A stretch of DNA of 44,117 nucleotides from a virus, in the IMG/VR virus record IMGVR_UViG_3300018080_000048, positions 1 to 44,117 of that record, one strand, 5' to 3'. Below are positions 35,801 to 44,117 of the stretch, in pieces. Made by a program: the position numbers and the translations under genes. The notes beneath the pieces were generated by a model. It ran no database searches and was not told the origin of the DNA. It saw nothing but the letters and a program-made list of their open reading frames with translations. Position 1 is the stretch's first letter, and the number at the start of each line of letters is the position of its first letter.

Positions 35801-38324
35801 TATGGAAATTACTCATCATACCAACAAGGTCTTCAGGTGTCGCAGCGTCGTTGGCAGCCTTGACAAACATATCCCCGAAATCCTCCAACCTCTTCGTTAT
35901 GTATGCAGGATGACGAGCAATATTAGAGTATATAATGTCAATGCCCTCTGTCTCTACCCACTTCGCCATGTCCTCCCAGCTAGCCCCTGCATCGTATAGG
36001 TTCCTCAACTCCACCTTGAACTCTGGGAAGTGGGTCAACTCACCATACTTACCAAGTATCTCCTCGAACCTCCGTCTCTGTATACCTTGGGCATTCACAG
36101 TCCTGTTGAACACAGCCATGAGATCGCCTTCTGGAGTCAGGGCTATCTGGCGGAGACCCGCGTTCAAACTCTGCATCTCCTTGGCAAATATCTCTGACCC
36201 AGTTATTATTGGGTCGCCCTTCAGTCCTGTCAAGTGTCCGTTCAATCCACCGACGTACTGTTTCCTAACCGCCAAAAACTCGTCCTCAGTACGTAGTATC
36301 AAATCCTCCAAGGCATCATCATACAGTCTTAGGAAGGCACTGTTCTTCATCTTCTGTGTATACTGACTCATGAGTATAGACCCGTGGCCCATGACATCTC
36401 CAATGAAACCAGTCGGCTCCAACATGAACTTACCAGCCCTCTGAGGATCACTGAATGGTTTGAACCTGAACAAGGGATAGTTCCCCATTCTGTCCAAGTA
36501 CGGTATGTTCCTACCCCCAGCCGCCTTTCTCAATGACTCACCGAGACCTTTAAGAGACTCGGCCTTTCCTATCTTGAGAGCAGGCAACTCTATAAGTCCT
36601 GGGGCGTTCTTATCAACTGCCCTCAACGCCTTCTCAACACGTCGTTCAATAACTGAATCAGACAACCCTCTGATGGCCCCGTCTATACGGATGCGGTTTT
36701 CCTCAGCGTCCTTTAGAAGTTCAATACCCCCCGGCTTAGACAAATCACCTGCGTGTACACCTAACTCACTAGGCATGGTCGCCCGTGTCTCACCAATGAC
36801 GAGGAACTCCTTGACATTTGGGAGGTCTCCAACTCTCTCAATGACTTCCTCAGATGTCGCGGCTCCAACGTGACGAGTAGACAGTAACGAACGGAACCCT
36901 TCCTCAACAATATTCATAGGACCATAGAAGCCAAACGACAAGTACGACTGAGCAAACGGCTTACTCCAAAAGTCGTCAAGAGCTTTCCTCATAATGTTAC
37001 TCTCAACCCAGTCGGCCTTATTAAGCAGACTCCCCCACATACCCTGAACATGCTTCATACGTTGGGCAACGGCCACATCCCCCATGGCATTTGCATACCT
37101 CAAACCTGCTTCATGGGCGAACTGCTTAGGTGTCAAGCCTCTCTTGACCACAGCGTTCATGAAGGTCTCACGCCTCTTCATCGTGTTCTCTGTCAACGAC
37201 TTAGCGTATTTCTCAGCATACTTGTTGTCGTTAGCCCCAAGAAGATTGTATATACGCCCCTGCGTCTGCTCGTTAGTCATATTGCCTCTGACCCCAGAAG
37301 CCCTCTTGGACAACTCATCGTATATGTCAACCACAATCTCTTCTACCCGCCGTCCTGTAACGTCAGAGGCCGTCAACAACGCATTATGTTTCTTCATCGT
37401 ATCCATGACGGGTAGACTACCAACAGTGATGAGTTCATTCAAGTCGCGCAGGACAGTTGGTGCCTTGGAGAAGTTCTTATGCTCTGCCATCGTCTTCAGC
37501 ACGGAAGCAGTCCTTTCCTTCCCTCCATATATAAACGCCTTGTTATCACGAGCCTGATTATTCACAGCTGTTCTGACTATTCCATGACCCTCATAGTAAG
37601 CACGAAACGCCTGTGTATGACGAGTGACTGACGGAGGCACAAGACTAAATTTACTCACACCAGTCTTAACCCCAACACGTCTCGCACCTACGACGGGAGC
37701 CTTGATAGTCCACTTCAGCCCGTCCACAACAACATCACTGAAGTAATTAAACGAGTCATCTATCTTGCCGAGAAATCTCCCAGCCTTAGGTACCTTCCCA
37801 AGTATACCCCAACCAACAAAATTGAGGGGGTCGCCCAGTATACGGAGAGCCATCTTCTCCCCCTCGCTGAACTGCTCGGACTGGTCGAAGGCTTCACCCC
37901 AAGCCAGCCACGTATTTGTGCCTTCATCCTTCAACCTCTTCTGCAACGCCCTCGTCTCATCATTGCCAAGGAAGAACCCAAACATAGGGTCCTGTACGTA
38001 ACTCTCGTACGCTTCAACAGCCTCTCCAATAGCCTTCCCCGGACTCTCTATGAACGCCCCCCAGACCTTATCCCACATATTGGGTTCCTTAACTTTGTAC
38101 TCTTCCTTAGGTACTATAGGAGAATCCATATTGACCGGAGTAGCCTTTCTATTAGCCACAGGCTTCAACCCCTTCATAGAGAATGACGGGGGTTGTTCTG
38201 TAGGTGCTGAGGCCATGGGAGCTATAGGAACATCCCCCTGAGCCGGTATCAAATCAGGCTTAGGATCATTCCCACTGCCCATACCCGCCGGTATGATGTC
38301 ATCGAATAAATTCCCGTTCGCCAT
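32871..38324 (-). CDS. Giant internal virion / DNA-ejection protein (putative)
   Basis: 1817 aa, ATG at 38324, coupled as TAATG to the previous gene. N-terminal 80 residues are Pro-rich and disordered (GNDPKPDLIPAQGDVPIAPM). Then come long amphipathic helical regions with basic and acidic patches, hydrophobic stretches near residue 160-185 (RILGDPLNFVGWGILGKVPK), and a C-terminal half with Trp/Tyr-rich segments. I see no lysozyme, protease or transferase motif. Very large helical proteins encoded between portal and capsid in short-tailed phages are usually core or ejection proteins that enter the host with DNA. That role is inferred. Confidence 0.6.
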   Translation of the reverse strand: MANGNLFDDIIPAGMGSGNDPKPDLIPAQGDVPIAPMASAPTEQPPSFSMKGLKPVANRKATPVNMDSPIVPKEEYKVKEPNMWDKVWGAFIESPGKAIGEAVEAYESYVQDPMFGFFLGNDETRALQKRLKDEGTNTWLAWGEAFDQSEQFSEGEKMALRILGDPLNFVGWGILGKVPKAGRFLGKIDDSFNYFSDVVVDGLKWTIKAPVVGARRVGVKTGVSKFSLVPPSVTRHTQAFRAYYEGHGIVRTAVNNQARDNKAFIYGGKERTASVLKTMAEHKNFSKAPTVLRDLNELITVGSLPVMDTMKKHNALLTASDVTGRRVEEIVVDIYDELSKRASGVRGNMTNEQTQGRIYNLLGANDNKYAEKYAKSLTENTMKRRETFMNAVVKRGLTPKQFAHEAGLRYANAMGDVAVAQRMKHVQGMWGSLLNKADWVESNIMRKALDDFWSKPFAQSYLSFGFYGPMNIVEEGFRSLLSTRHVGAATSEEVIERVGDLPNVKEFLVIGETRATMPSELGVHAGDLSKPGGIELLKDAEENRIRIDGAIRGLSDSVIERRVEKALRAVDKNAPGLIELPALKIGKAESLKGLGESLRKAAGGRNIPYLDRMGNYPLFRFKPFSDPQRAGKFMLEPTGFIGDVMGHGSILMSQYTQKMKNSAFLRLYDDALEDLILRTEDEFLAVRKQYVGGLNGHLTGLKGDPIITGSEIFAKEMQSLNAGLRQIALTPEGDLMAVFNRTVNAQGIQRRRFEEILGKYGELTHFPEFKVELRNLYDAGASWEDMAKWVETEGIDIIYSNIARHPAYITKRLEDFGDMFVKAANDAATPEDLVGMMSNFHTTVYTSAMLPSEVRRAVARQASYVGDENMDALWRMTDDSLDEYVFAMEEAVDKMATALERVGKAQGVSHIRGPVDTARAMVENTRKAWEEANAFRRSHFARKKDFTSDAFWSEYRQRMDDIWIKQGNDQAALTGELVGKLSRLTGDLRNLPSQAPIPMGVRGRPRNISMEELSKRMGGSSNELRRALVENLALLDEDNFTQYVMTYLRETGQMKGVNEKVIRRIHKQLSGERGGMTTIAGPKEIEATNLASDLRGVPITNVYNEKAIEAARQRVQNMQTFVDGKRAADPKLFENFKEMRIQAVDIANKELEKNFVMYDNPTALNSFMRHFFPFWTYEASRPEWLARMSIRHPWIPTQTGRFYDMDEEIGISGGGYGYLQIAKELQIMPLRGTIFGMTATLTKPDYPAVMSGPFFEAIDDMQRYGFYLGAPGQSVLAMTRIIQGGPAETGSIIPPLQETGLNVLIAAGSTHARDLHEKLFPNKFRDYNINQWLESHHGIRLFDLEAELEELNGIDLGDVSPEKAAEIETRKSELNNIRDDAYRQVAKYDVIGTQTGMTHMRHEDRVEAENARASMWVDIVGSRIGKDEDYYRNLLKYGNDPWAMHSNEITPDMWAIINESWPMKYKGVASELRSQEPEATITRQQNELRRKADEWKSWRHKALTSLWTEFVSGGQLSNTVLREKIGDINTKYFAEMEKLYGKKEMVDGKLQWAIDPITGEPMYGEYGWVVEDGKYIQGIPMGWDDMVEYNEILGRVGPMAPPHPLQTYLDAYYGVNPSAYTLPDGSVDWDTVYSKKDEIEEAIPDYWREPWEEMKGRFLPEPERLAMEARNGVLRQYWNLWGDILKAYSPIDRSLISKADHSSDPRVRDALQDSDVYKGFRKKLRDARELMRTANPEVDYYLWFYGYTEKGVGGEAVPLYYNDGIHNWGKTPPGYGEYETWAPTYEDREREVLLRRAKELGVEEWLRADDEGTIPPS

Positions 38325-40867
38325 TATTCCACTCTCCTATATACTTGTCCTACAACCTGTCTCGGTATTAACCCAGTAAGTCTCTCACGACCAATACCTT
38401 TCAAATACTCCTCAGGACTGGGTATGCGTTCCCGTCTCAACATTTCCCCCGTAAAGGAATCGATAGTAACATCCCCGGCAGCTGCCAAAGCCCGACCCAA
38501 GTACTCCTGTTGGAATTCAGTCGTGTAAGGAGCCAACACACGCATCTCTCTAGGTGAGAACCCTTGCTGCGCGAGGTACTGAGGAAACACTGTTCCAATA
38601 CGTTGTGCCAACTTGTAGGCCCTGCTAGTCCTACCCTCAATGTCCTGTCTAAGTATCCCCATATGATACTGTCTCAACGGCTCATGTATACGTTGTCCAG
38701 CAGTCGTTCTAGCAGCAACATCAGCCATAGCCCACATTTCATCAAATGTCGTAGGCTCCTCAATGTCCTCGACTGGAGACAGTTCAAACGCCTCCGCCCC
38801 ACCGTACTGTCTTAGAAACTCCCCAGCCCCAGTGTACTGTCGGACAAGAGATTGCACAGCCCTGTTAGCAAGTATTAGGTTTGTATACATCTTGGGCTCA
38901 ACACCCTTCTCCATGATATAGCCCTCAAGAGTGTCCACATACCCCATACGTTTAGCGGCGAAATACTCTTTCCCAACACGACGGTATTCATCAAACACTG
39001 TAGCCCACTGACTCGCAGGCATACCAGACATGGCCTTGTTGATAGCTTCCTCAACCTCAGTAATCTCAGGACGGAAAGTCTCTATCTTATCTTGGAAGTA
39101 CTCCTCGACATCCTCCTCCATGACGAACTTCTTATATTCCTCTGGGTCGTACGGGTTCTCCACGTTCTGTCGGACGAACTGCTCGTATTCATCCAGCACG
39201 TCAAGAATTTCCTCTGACAAATTCACAGTATACCCAAGACCAAATCTCTCTACACTACCCAGTCGTATATCCCGTGCTAACATACCCTCAGGGATGTCTG
39301 TCGGGCGAAGGGCTGTCTCTCCAAGAGTATAGGCGAAGTCTTCTGACTTCATGTACGCGTCCATCGTGAGATATCCTAGACCACCAGCCTCCGCCTCCAT
39401 AGTGTCATAATTACGCGCTATATACCTCAGAGCCGTTTTTTCGTCAGGGAATATCTCAGGGAAGTCAGTCTGTAGCTTTCTCATGACAGCTTGCTCTTCC
39501 GGGGACAACGTGGGCAACGTATACCGCGTAGACCCAGTATACTCCATAATAGCCCCAGCATACTCTTCCCAGAACGACGGCAAGTAGCTACCCAAATCGT
39601 TCGCTACAATACTCTCAACAGCAGTGACATCTCCACCAGCGGCAACAAGTATTCTCTCGTACATACGCTCAGCCAACATTAACGTCATAGACAAGACCTT
39701 ATCTTTCTCCTCATTAGTCATCTCATTGACGTCTTTCCCAAACACGGGATCATAGAATTCAACTATAGGAGCAGGCCCTTCCTGTTGTATACCCTCCTGA
39801 GCAACATACTTCCTCAACCACTCACTAGTCTGCATACGGAGCATTTGTTTGACATCATCGCCCGTCCCCGCAGTGAAGTACGCCTGTATCTCAGGGGAAT
39901 TTCTGTACGGAAGTGTCTCATCCATGACGACTTCCATAAGGTCCTTGATAAGAATGTTCTCGTCGGACGTGGCATCGAATGGAACCCCCTGCTGGAGAAG
40001 GACTAGCGAATACCCAACGCTGCTGACAACACTCTGGTATTCGGCCTCGTCCTCAATGCCTTGATACCACCTATATGCAAGCATCAATTCTTCAAATGGC
40101 GTAGTCACCCATCCTTTAATTCTTGCTTCCTCTATGTCTGCCATTGCCTGTTTCCAATTGTCTAAGTCCCCCCCTTCAAGACCAATACCGTTAATGTAGT
40201 CCTTGAACGACACGCCCCCGGCAGAAGCCATAGCCTCACCGACACGAGCCAGCGGAATACCGGCCCCCTCAACAAGTCTACGTACTCTTGCAACATTATT
40301 CAACGAGTTGTGTAGTTTCTGAGCTTCAGCCTGCTCCTCAGCCGTCCTCTCAGGATTAACCCTCTCCTGATAAACCTCTTCAGCCAATGCAGTCATATCA
40401 CTCAAAGCCCTCTGGATAGTCTTCCAACTGACAGCATTAGACAACTGATTACTAGCCTTCTGTCTCCACGACCCCATACCAACAACAGGGGACACTTCAT
40501 ACTGCCTCAAGTCAACAAAGACACCGGGCATATATTCAGCCATATCAGTCTCAGGATCAACAATAGGCCCCTCCGTCCAAGACTCAAAATTCTTCTTAGC
40601 CTCAGTCACAGGTACATCAAGTCTTTCATATTCAGGCGGTATAGGCTGACCAGTAAATGGGGCAGTTCTCCCAATGTCCTCCTCAGGCACAATGAAGAAA
40701 CCCCCCATTCTACGTAGAGGATGTGTGTACCTATTGAACACAGAAGGTGCGTAGGCATCACAACGAAAAAGCATTTCCTGATAGGCCAACCACTCAGCAT
40801 CCCCCCACTTACCCACAGGATTACTATACAAATACCCTAATGTCCTTAAACCATCATTATCCGCCAT
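38324..40867 (-). CDS. Large virion protein, ejection/core candidate
   Basis: 847 aa, ATG at 40867. Starts MADNDGLRTLGYLYSNPVGK. Helical with many Glu-rich segments (TAEEQAEAQKLHNSLNNVAR, KKFVMEEDVEEYFQDKIETF), no transmembrane segment, ending in a basic stretch (IPRQVVGQVYRRVE). It forms a block with the 1817-aa protein (stop/start overlap). Together the two cover 8 kb, nearly one fifth of the genome. Function not known; a co-packaged core protein is the best guess. Confidence 0.55.
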   Translation of the reverse strand: MADNDGLRTLGYLYSNPVGKWGDAEWLAYQEMLFRCDAYAPSVFNRYTHPLRRMGGFFIVPEEDIGRTAPFTGQPIPPEYERLDVPVTEAKKNFESWTEGPIVDPETDMAEYMPGVFVDLRQYEVSPVVGMGSWRQKASNQLSNAVSWKTIQRALSDMTALAEEVYQERVNPERTAEEQAEAQKLHNSLNNVARVRRLVEGAGIPLARVGEAMASAGGVSFKDYINGIGLEGGDLDNWKQAMADIEEARIKGWVTTPFEELMLAYRWYQGIEDEAEYQSVVSSVGYSLVLLQQGVPFDATSDENILIKDLMEVVMDETLPYRNSPEIQAYFTAGTGDDVKQMLRMQTSEWLRKYVAQEGIQQEGPAPIVEFYDPVFGKDVNEMTNEEKDKVLSMTLMLAERMYERILVAAGGDVTAVESIVANDLGSYLPSFWEEYAGAIMEYTGSTRYTLPTLSPEEQAVMRKLQTDFPEIFPDEKTALRYIARNYDTMEAEAGGLGYLTMDAYMKSEDFAYTLGETALRPTDIPEGMLARDIRLGSVERFGLGYTVNLSEEILDVLDEYEQFVRQNVENPYDPEEYKKFVMEEDVEEYFQDKIETFRPEITEVEEAINKAMSGMPASQWATVFDEYRRVGKEYFAAKRMGYVDTLEGYIMEKGVEPKMYTNLILANRAVQSLVRQYTGAGEFLRQYGGAEAFELSPVEDIEEPTTFDEMWAMADVAARTTAGQRIHEPLRQYHMGILRQDIEGRTSRAYKLAQRIGTVFPQYLAQQGFSPREMRVLAPYTTEFQQEYLGRALAAAGDVTIDSFTGEMLRRERIPSPEEYLKGIGRERLTGLIPRQVVGQVYRRVE

Positions 40868-40870
40868 GTC

Positions 40871-40960
40871 CTACCCCTTTCCTTTATTACCTCTCCGTCT
40901 CCTCATCGCCTTCTTCTTACGTCTCTTTGTCTGTCTCGCAGTCGGTTTACGCTGGCCCAA
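40871..40960 (-). CDS. Tiny Arg/Lys-rich ORF after portal (TTG start)
   Basis: 29 aa from TTG at 40960 (GAGGAGG eight bases upstream), overlapping the portal end by 14 bases. GQRKPTARQTKRRKKKAMRR is extremely basic. The frame is open further back inside the portal gene. It could be a DNA-condensing peptide of the virion or a chance ORF; only the start context and gap filling support it. Confidence 0.45.
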   Translation of the reverse strand: MGQRKPTARQTKRRKKKAMRRRRGNKGKG

Positions 40961-42740
40961 CGCTACCACCTCCTCTCTGTAGTAACTCCATTTGTTCTCC
41001 AGTGACGCCGCCTTGTGCCATCTCAGTTCCACCGACCTGAGGCGGTATACCCGGTCTAGGCGCAGGAGCCTGCCCTTGAGGAGCCTGACCACCCAGCGTC
41101 GCCATGACACGTTCGGCAAATGCAGCCATGATGTCGGCGTACGACGCGTTATCAGCCTGTCGGAACTCGGCCTCCTTCTTCTTGGCCTCAACAACCATCT
41201 TCAACATTTGAACTTCCGGCATCTGAGCGAACGCCTGAGCGTCCAGTCTGTCCTTGACCAGCTTAGGATCGTCAACGTTAATAATCTCTTCAAGTATTGT
41301 TATCTCGTCCAACAAGTCTCCCATGGGTTTTGCCTGTCTAGCAATAGTAACCCTCTCCAGCAAGTCACTCGGAGTCGCCAACGGCACAGTCACGTCCACA
41401 TACAGACTATCAGGAACATCCTCGTAACTCCAGTCTTCAATAAACACACTGCCAGAGTCACTCGGTCGAGACCTACCCGATATTTGTATAGTTTTCTTAC
41501 TGGCCTTGAATCCCTCTAACCATATACGATCAACCTCCCCCATGACGTTCGTGACACCTACATGGTAAGGCCCTACGATGTTCTGGGCTGCTGTCATAAG
41601 AAGACCTATGGCAAACCCTGACAGGTCTAGCGCAGGCGGTACAGCCCCATACAGCGTGTACGGTACAGACCCCTGTTGTACCTTCTGCTCTATCATGGCC
41701 TGATAATTATACAAGTCAGGTGTAGTCCTCGTCTCCACGGGGTACACTCTATCGCCCGTTCGCCTGTGTATAATTTTCCCGTCCTCAACGTCTTCAGAAT
41801 CCAGAAGCGCATCACCAGCAGCATTCTCATCGACCATAGGAGGCTCCGCGTGTCTGTCAACTATCTTAGCCAACTTCGTCAACATCTTACTCTGATGCTT
41901 ATACATCTCAGCATTCGGCTCCAGAATACTTTGCCCTATCCTCGCTTTCCAATCGGCATCACCATCACCCCAACCACCCCAACTCGCCTCACCGCCAGTT
42001 GGCCCTGTAATAATAGGTATACGGTCAACATTCGGTATCTCAGTAAGACCAAGACACGTAACCCCATTTGCCAATATACTGTTCTTGACTTGCCCGCCTT
42101 CGACAACCCAGTACGACTCCATTGTAATGTCCCCGCCGTAGATGTTGTCGGAGTGATTAGCCAGAAACGGAGGCATCACCCATCCTTCATCCCCATCGTC
42201 AATACGACTCTGCACCATCTTCTTAACAGTCGTAATATTCCTCTTGTACTCGACAGAACACTGGAGCAGCCCGTCCTCACCGAACTCCTGATACACGCCC
42301 ATGGGGTTCAGTATGTCGGCCACGAAGTCGAGATTACCTTTCCCGTCCTTGAAGACACCCGCATATACAGCATACCACCCACTGATAAGTATGTGGTCCG
42401 CTAATTCCCACCGCCAAGGCCGTCGTCCTTGTCGAAACATCTTAATGTCCTGATTCTTCCAAGAGCTTATAAGACCTCTTTCACTCCTGCCCTTCTGCTC
42501 CTGAGTGATAGGACTATCGGCCTTAATAGGGAGTTTGTGCTTGGCAGGCAACGCACTTATCATGTACTGGGCCAAGTTGAAAAACGTCTTCGGGTCATTC
42601 GCCACTATACTCTCATACCCCTCGACCTTGTTCTCGTCCGTCAACTTCCTCAACCTATACATCTCCTGTATACGAAGCGTTCTACTGTTCCAGAAGTCCT
42701 TCAATGACCTGACCGCATCCACTACTTGTTTCTCACTCAT
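40947..42740 (-). CDS. Portal protein
   Basis: 597 aa, ATG at 42740 (overlapping the TerL stop). MSEKQVVDAVRSLKDFWNSR at the N-terminus, a wing/stem of mixed alpha/beta (NGVTCLGLTEIPNVDRIPII), then QSILEPNAEMYKHQSKMLTK, VQQGSVPYTLYGAVPPALDL and a C-terminal Gln/Gly/Pro-rich tail (PQGQAPAPRPGIPPQVGG). Position right after TerL and length of about 600 aa fit a portal of the podovirus kind. It forms the dodecameric DNA channel. The assignment is from order and architecture; no single diagnostic motif. Confidence 0.8.
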   Translation of the reverse strand: MSEKQVVDAVRSLKDFWNSRTLRIQEMYRLRKLTDENKVEGYESIVANDPKTFFNLAQYMISALPAKHKLPIKADSPITQEQKGRSERGLISSWKNQDIKMFRQGRRPWRWELADHILISGWYAVYAGVFKDGKGNLDFVADILNPMGVYQEFGEDGLLQCSVEYKRNITTVKKMVQSRIDDGDEGWVMPPFLANHSDNIYGGDITMESYWVVEGGQVKNSILANGVTCLGLTEIPNVDRIPIITGPTGGEASWGGWGDGDADWKARIGQSILEPNAEMYKHQSKMLTKLAKIVDRHAEPPMVDENAAGDALLDSEDVEDGKIIHRRTGDRVYPVETRTTPDLYNYQAMIEQKVQQGSVPYTLYGAVPPALDLSGFAIGLLMTAAQNIVGPYHVGVTNVMGEVDRIWLEGFKASKKTIQISGRSRPSDSGSVFIEDWSYEDVPDSLYVDVTVPLATPSDLLERVTIARQAKPMGDLLDEITILEEIINVDDPKLVKDRLDAQAFAQMPEVQMLKMVVEAKKKEAEFRQADNASYADIMAAFAERVMATLGGQAPQGQAPAPRPGIPPQVGGTEMAQGGVTGEQMELLQRGGGSVGPA

Positions 42741-44117
42741 GCCTTCCTCCTACTACCGTAACCCGTACTTGCTTTCTTCTTCCCCACAACACTCATACTC
42801 CCCCTTGGTATCTCATCGATGCCGAGAAGAGCCAGCCCCAACGCTATCACTAAATCGTCATGACTACCTTCCTTCGCCATGAACTTGTTCCCTATCTTCC
42901 TGAATATGCGTAACTCACTCAGCAACTCATTGTCCCGCGTGTACAACACGGACGAATTAATAACATCCTCCAACACGCCAACAAGCTGCCTCTTAGTCGC
43001 CTTATTACTCATCCAACCCGTACGTTCTCCCGTCTTGTATATGTACGGGTATCTCTCAACTTCCTCCAGTGCCACGCAGACGGCAGTCCCTATGCTATTC
43101 CTCTCCGGCACTATGTAGGCCCCGTTGTACATCTCAGCCAGTCTAGCAACTCTGTACGCGAACTCAACAGGCGGCCACTGACCACGAAGGGTTGCTACAT
43201 GGCGAAACCGAGAACTCACAACAATGGCCACACAGAAATCCCCCCCTGTCTTCGGATTGGCCGGATCAGGATCAGCACTATCAACACCAATAATGTACTT
43301 CTCGCCAAACATAGGCAACTCCCACCTCTTCAACCCGTCCTCCGCCTTCAACGGCTCACATGTAAATCTTGCCATATGCTTCAATACATCCGCACTGAAT
43401 ATACTTCCCCCACTCGCCACGAAACACGTCACAGGGTCCTCTGGGTACCACTGAGGAAACATCTCCTTCGTCTCAGCGACCTTCATACGTCGCCACCGTA
43501 TCTGGTCCTCAGTCAACGCGAAGGCAGATACCAACTCGATCTCCTCCTGACTGAACTCCAACTCACCCTTGTCTTCCGGCCTCATTGTGAAGTACTGCAA
43601 GTTCTCCAGCCTCGGATCATCCCTTCCCAGACTGTACTCCTCGTGCCAGTACCACGGTAGGAATATCTTCCTGTACGGACAGTTCGGATCATGCCACATG
43701 TCGTAGAACTCCCCGCCCTCTCCGTTGGCCGTATTCTCTATCGTTATCTTATCCCCCATGGGTACGGCCTGTTCCAGCCCCTCTTTAATACGACGGGCGT
43801 TCGTAGGGGACCAGTAGGCAAATTCGGACAAGTGCGCCCTGTTCACAGTATCCCCCAGTCCAGCCACTCTCGCCCCAGCAGTCCCTATGTACAAGCGACT
43901 ACCCAACTCAGGGAACGTCTTCAAGTGCGTACTGTCTCTCCCCATGTACGGCTTCGGGTTAGGAAGATTCTCGTACATCGTCTCGACCTTCCCTAATAAC
44001 CTCTGCGTACTCTCATCATCGTAACTGAATATGACAGCCGTAATGTTAGACCGCCCCGTCTTAGGATTAGGCACAATGCAGTCAAGGAACTGATCCCCCA
44101 ACTTTATCGTACTCAAT
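42737..44117 (-). CDS. terL: Terminase large subunit, main part (C-terminal 459 codons)
   Basis: Packaging motor ATPase/nuclease, 515 aa when joined to 290-1. In full-protein numbering, the Walker-B-like motif is AHLSEFAYW (SE at about 153-154). The RNase-H-like nuclease domain shows acidic residues in IIGVDSAD (D335), IVPERNS (E394) and SHDDLVIAL (D476/D477). The length is usual for phage TerL. The stop overlaps the portal start as ATGA (42737-42740). It acts at the portal vertex with the small terminase encoded two genes upstream. The family assignment is secure from motif order. Subfamily and packaging type (headful or cohesive) cannot be read here, although the circular closure is compatible with headful packaging. 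Confidence 0.95.
   Translation of the reverse strand, partial: LSTIKLGDQFLDCIVPNPKTGRSNITAVIFSYDDESTQRLLGKVETMYENLPNPKPYMGRDSTHLKTFPELGSRLYIGTAGARVAGLGDTVNRAHLSEFAYWSPTNARRIKEGLEQAVPMGDKITIENTANGEGGEFYDMWHDPNCPYRKIFLPWYWHEEYSLGRDDPRLENLQYFTMRPEDKGELEFSQEEIELVSAFALTEDQIRWRRMKVAETKEMFPQWYPEDPVTCFVASGGSIFSADVLKHMARFTCEPLKAEDGLKRWELPMFGEKYIIGVDSADPDPANPKTGGDFCVAIVVSSRFRHVATLRGQWPPVEFAYRVARLAEMYNGAYIVPERNSIGTAVCVALEEVERYPYIYKTGERTGWMSNKATKRQLVGVLEDVINSSVLYTRDNELLSELRIFRKIGNKFMAKEGSHDDLVIALGLALLGIDEIPRGSMSVVGKKKASTGYGSRRKA
43995..44117. repeat. Terminal direct repeat closing the genome (copy 2)
   Basis: Exact second copy of bases 1-123; see the first copy. Base 43994 is followed by base 1 on the circle. 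Confidence 0.95.

Noticed and set aside
44114-44116. TTG start codon for the terminase at the right end
   Set aside because: An artefact of the contig cut. The frame continues into base 290 with an ATG and a ribosome binding site.

Overview
The window is a complete, circularly closed genome of a tailed dsDNA bacteriophage (Caudoviricetes). Bases 1-123 are repeated exactly at 43995-44117, so the unit is 43,994 bp and the large-terminase gene runs across the join (290 down to 1, continuing 43994 down to 42737). The virion genes are terminase, a portal of about 600 aa, two very large proteins, scaffold, capsid, adaptor, a beta-propeller-like tail protein and two fibre-type proteins. There is no tape-measure, tail-tube or baseplate set, which suggests a short-tailed (podovirus-like) particle. 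Shine-Dalgarno sites and two perfect TTGACA-N17-TATAAT promoters indicate a bacterial host; the taxon cannot be read from the sequence. I recognise no integrase, repressor or parA, so a lytic lifestyle is likely.

Layout. Two opposed transcription blocks diverge from a structured intergenic region at 1625-2187 and converge at 22868-22881, almost diametrically opposite on the circle. The rightward block (2188-22881) is early/middle: many small zinc-ribbon and membrane proteins (2.7-4 kb), a 487-aa zinc-ribbon protein, an M20/M28-like metallopeptidase, a RepA/DnaB-like ATPase, an iteron-and-hairpin intergenic region (7574-7824, candidate origin), more Cys-rich proteins, a string of cassette-like small ORFs (12.25-14.9 kb), a 150-nt tRNA-Leu-like RNA (16156-16306), and then a compact replication/recombination module. 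That module contains a Cas4-like nuclease, a Sak4-like recombinase, an ERCC4-type nuclease, a fused uracil-DNA glycosylase/DNA polymerase I and a metallophosphoesterase.

The leftward block is late. In transcription order it encodes TerS, a coiled-coil/transglutaminase-like protein, a 47-aa protein, TerL, portal, 847-aa and 1817-aa proteins, scaffold, major capsid, decoration candidates, fibre proteins, a possible holin-like protein, small proteins, a head-tail adaptor and a beta-propeller-like tail protein. A consensus promoter sits directly on the TerS start codon, and a second lies in front of scaffold/capsid.

The most unusual region is 12253-14784. Six intergenic spacers carry imperfect inverted repeats that share short exact words (14-16 nt) and a left-half motif of the type AAYAA...TGCAACCGA. 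They separate one- or two-gene units of about 430-570 bp, and their G/C balance differs from the G-rich coding strand around them. This resembles an integron-type gene-cassette array with attC-like sites but no integrase in the genome. One coding sequence contains an internal half-site, as if two cassettes had fused.
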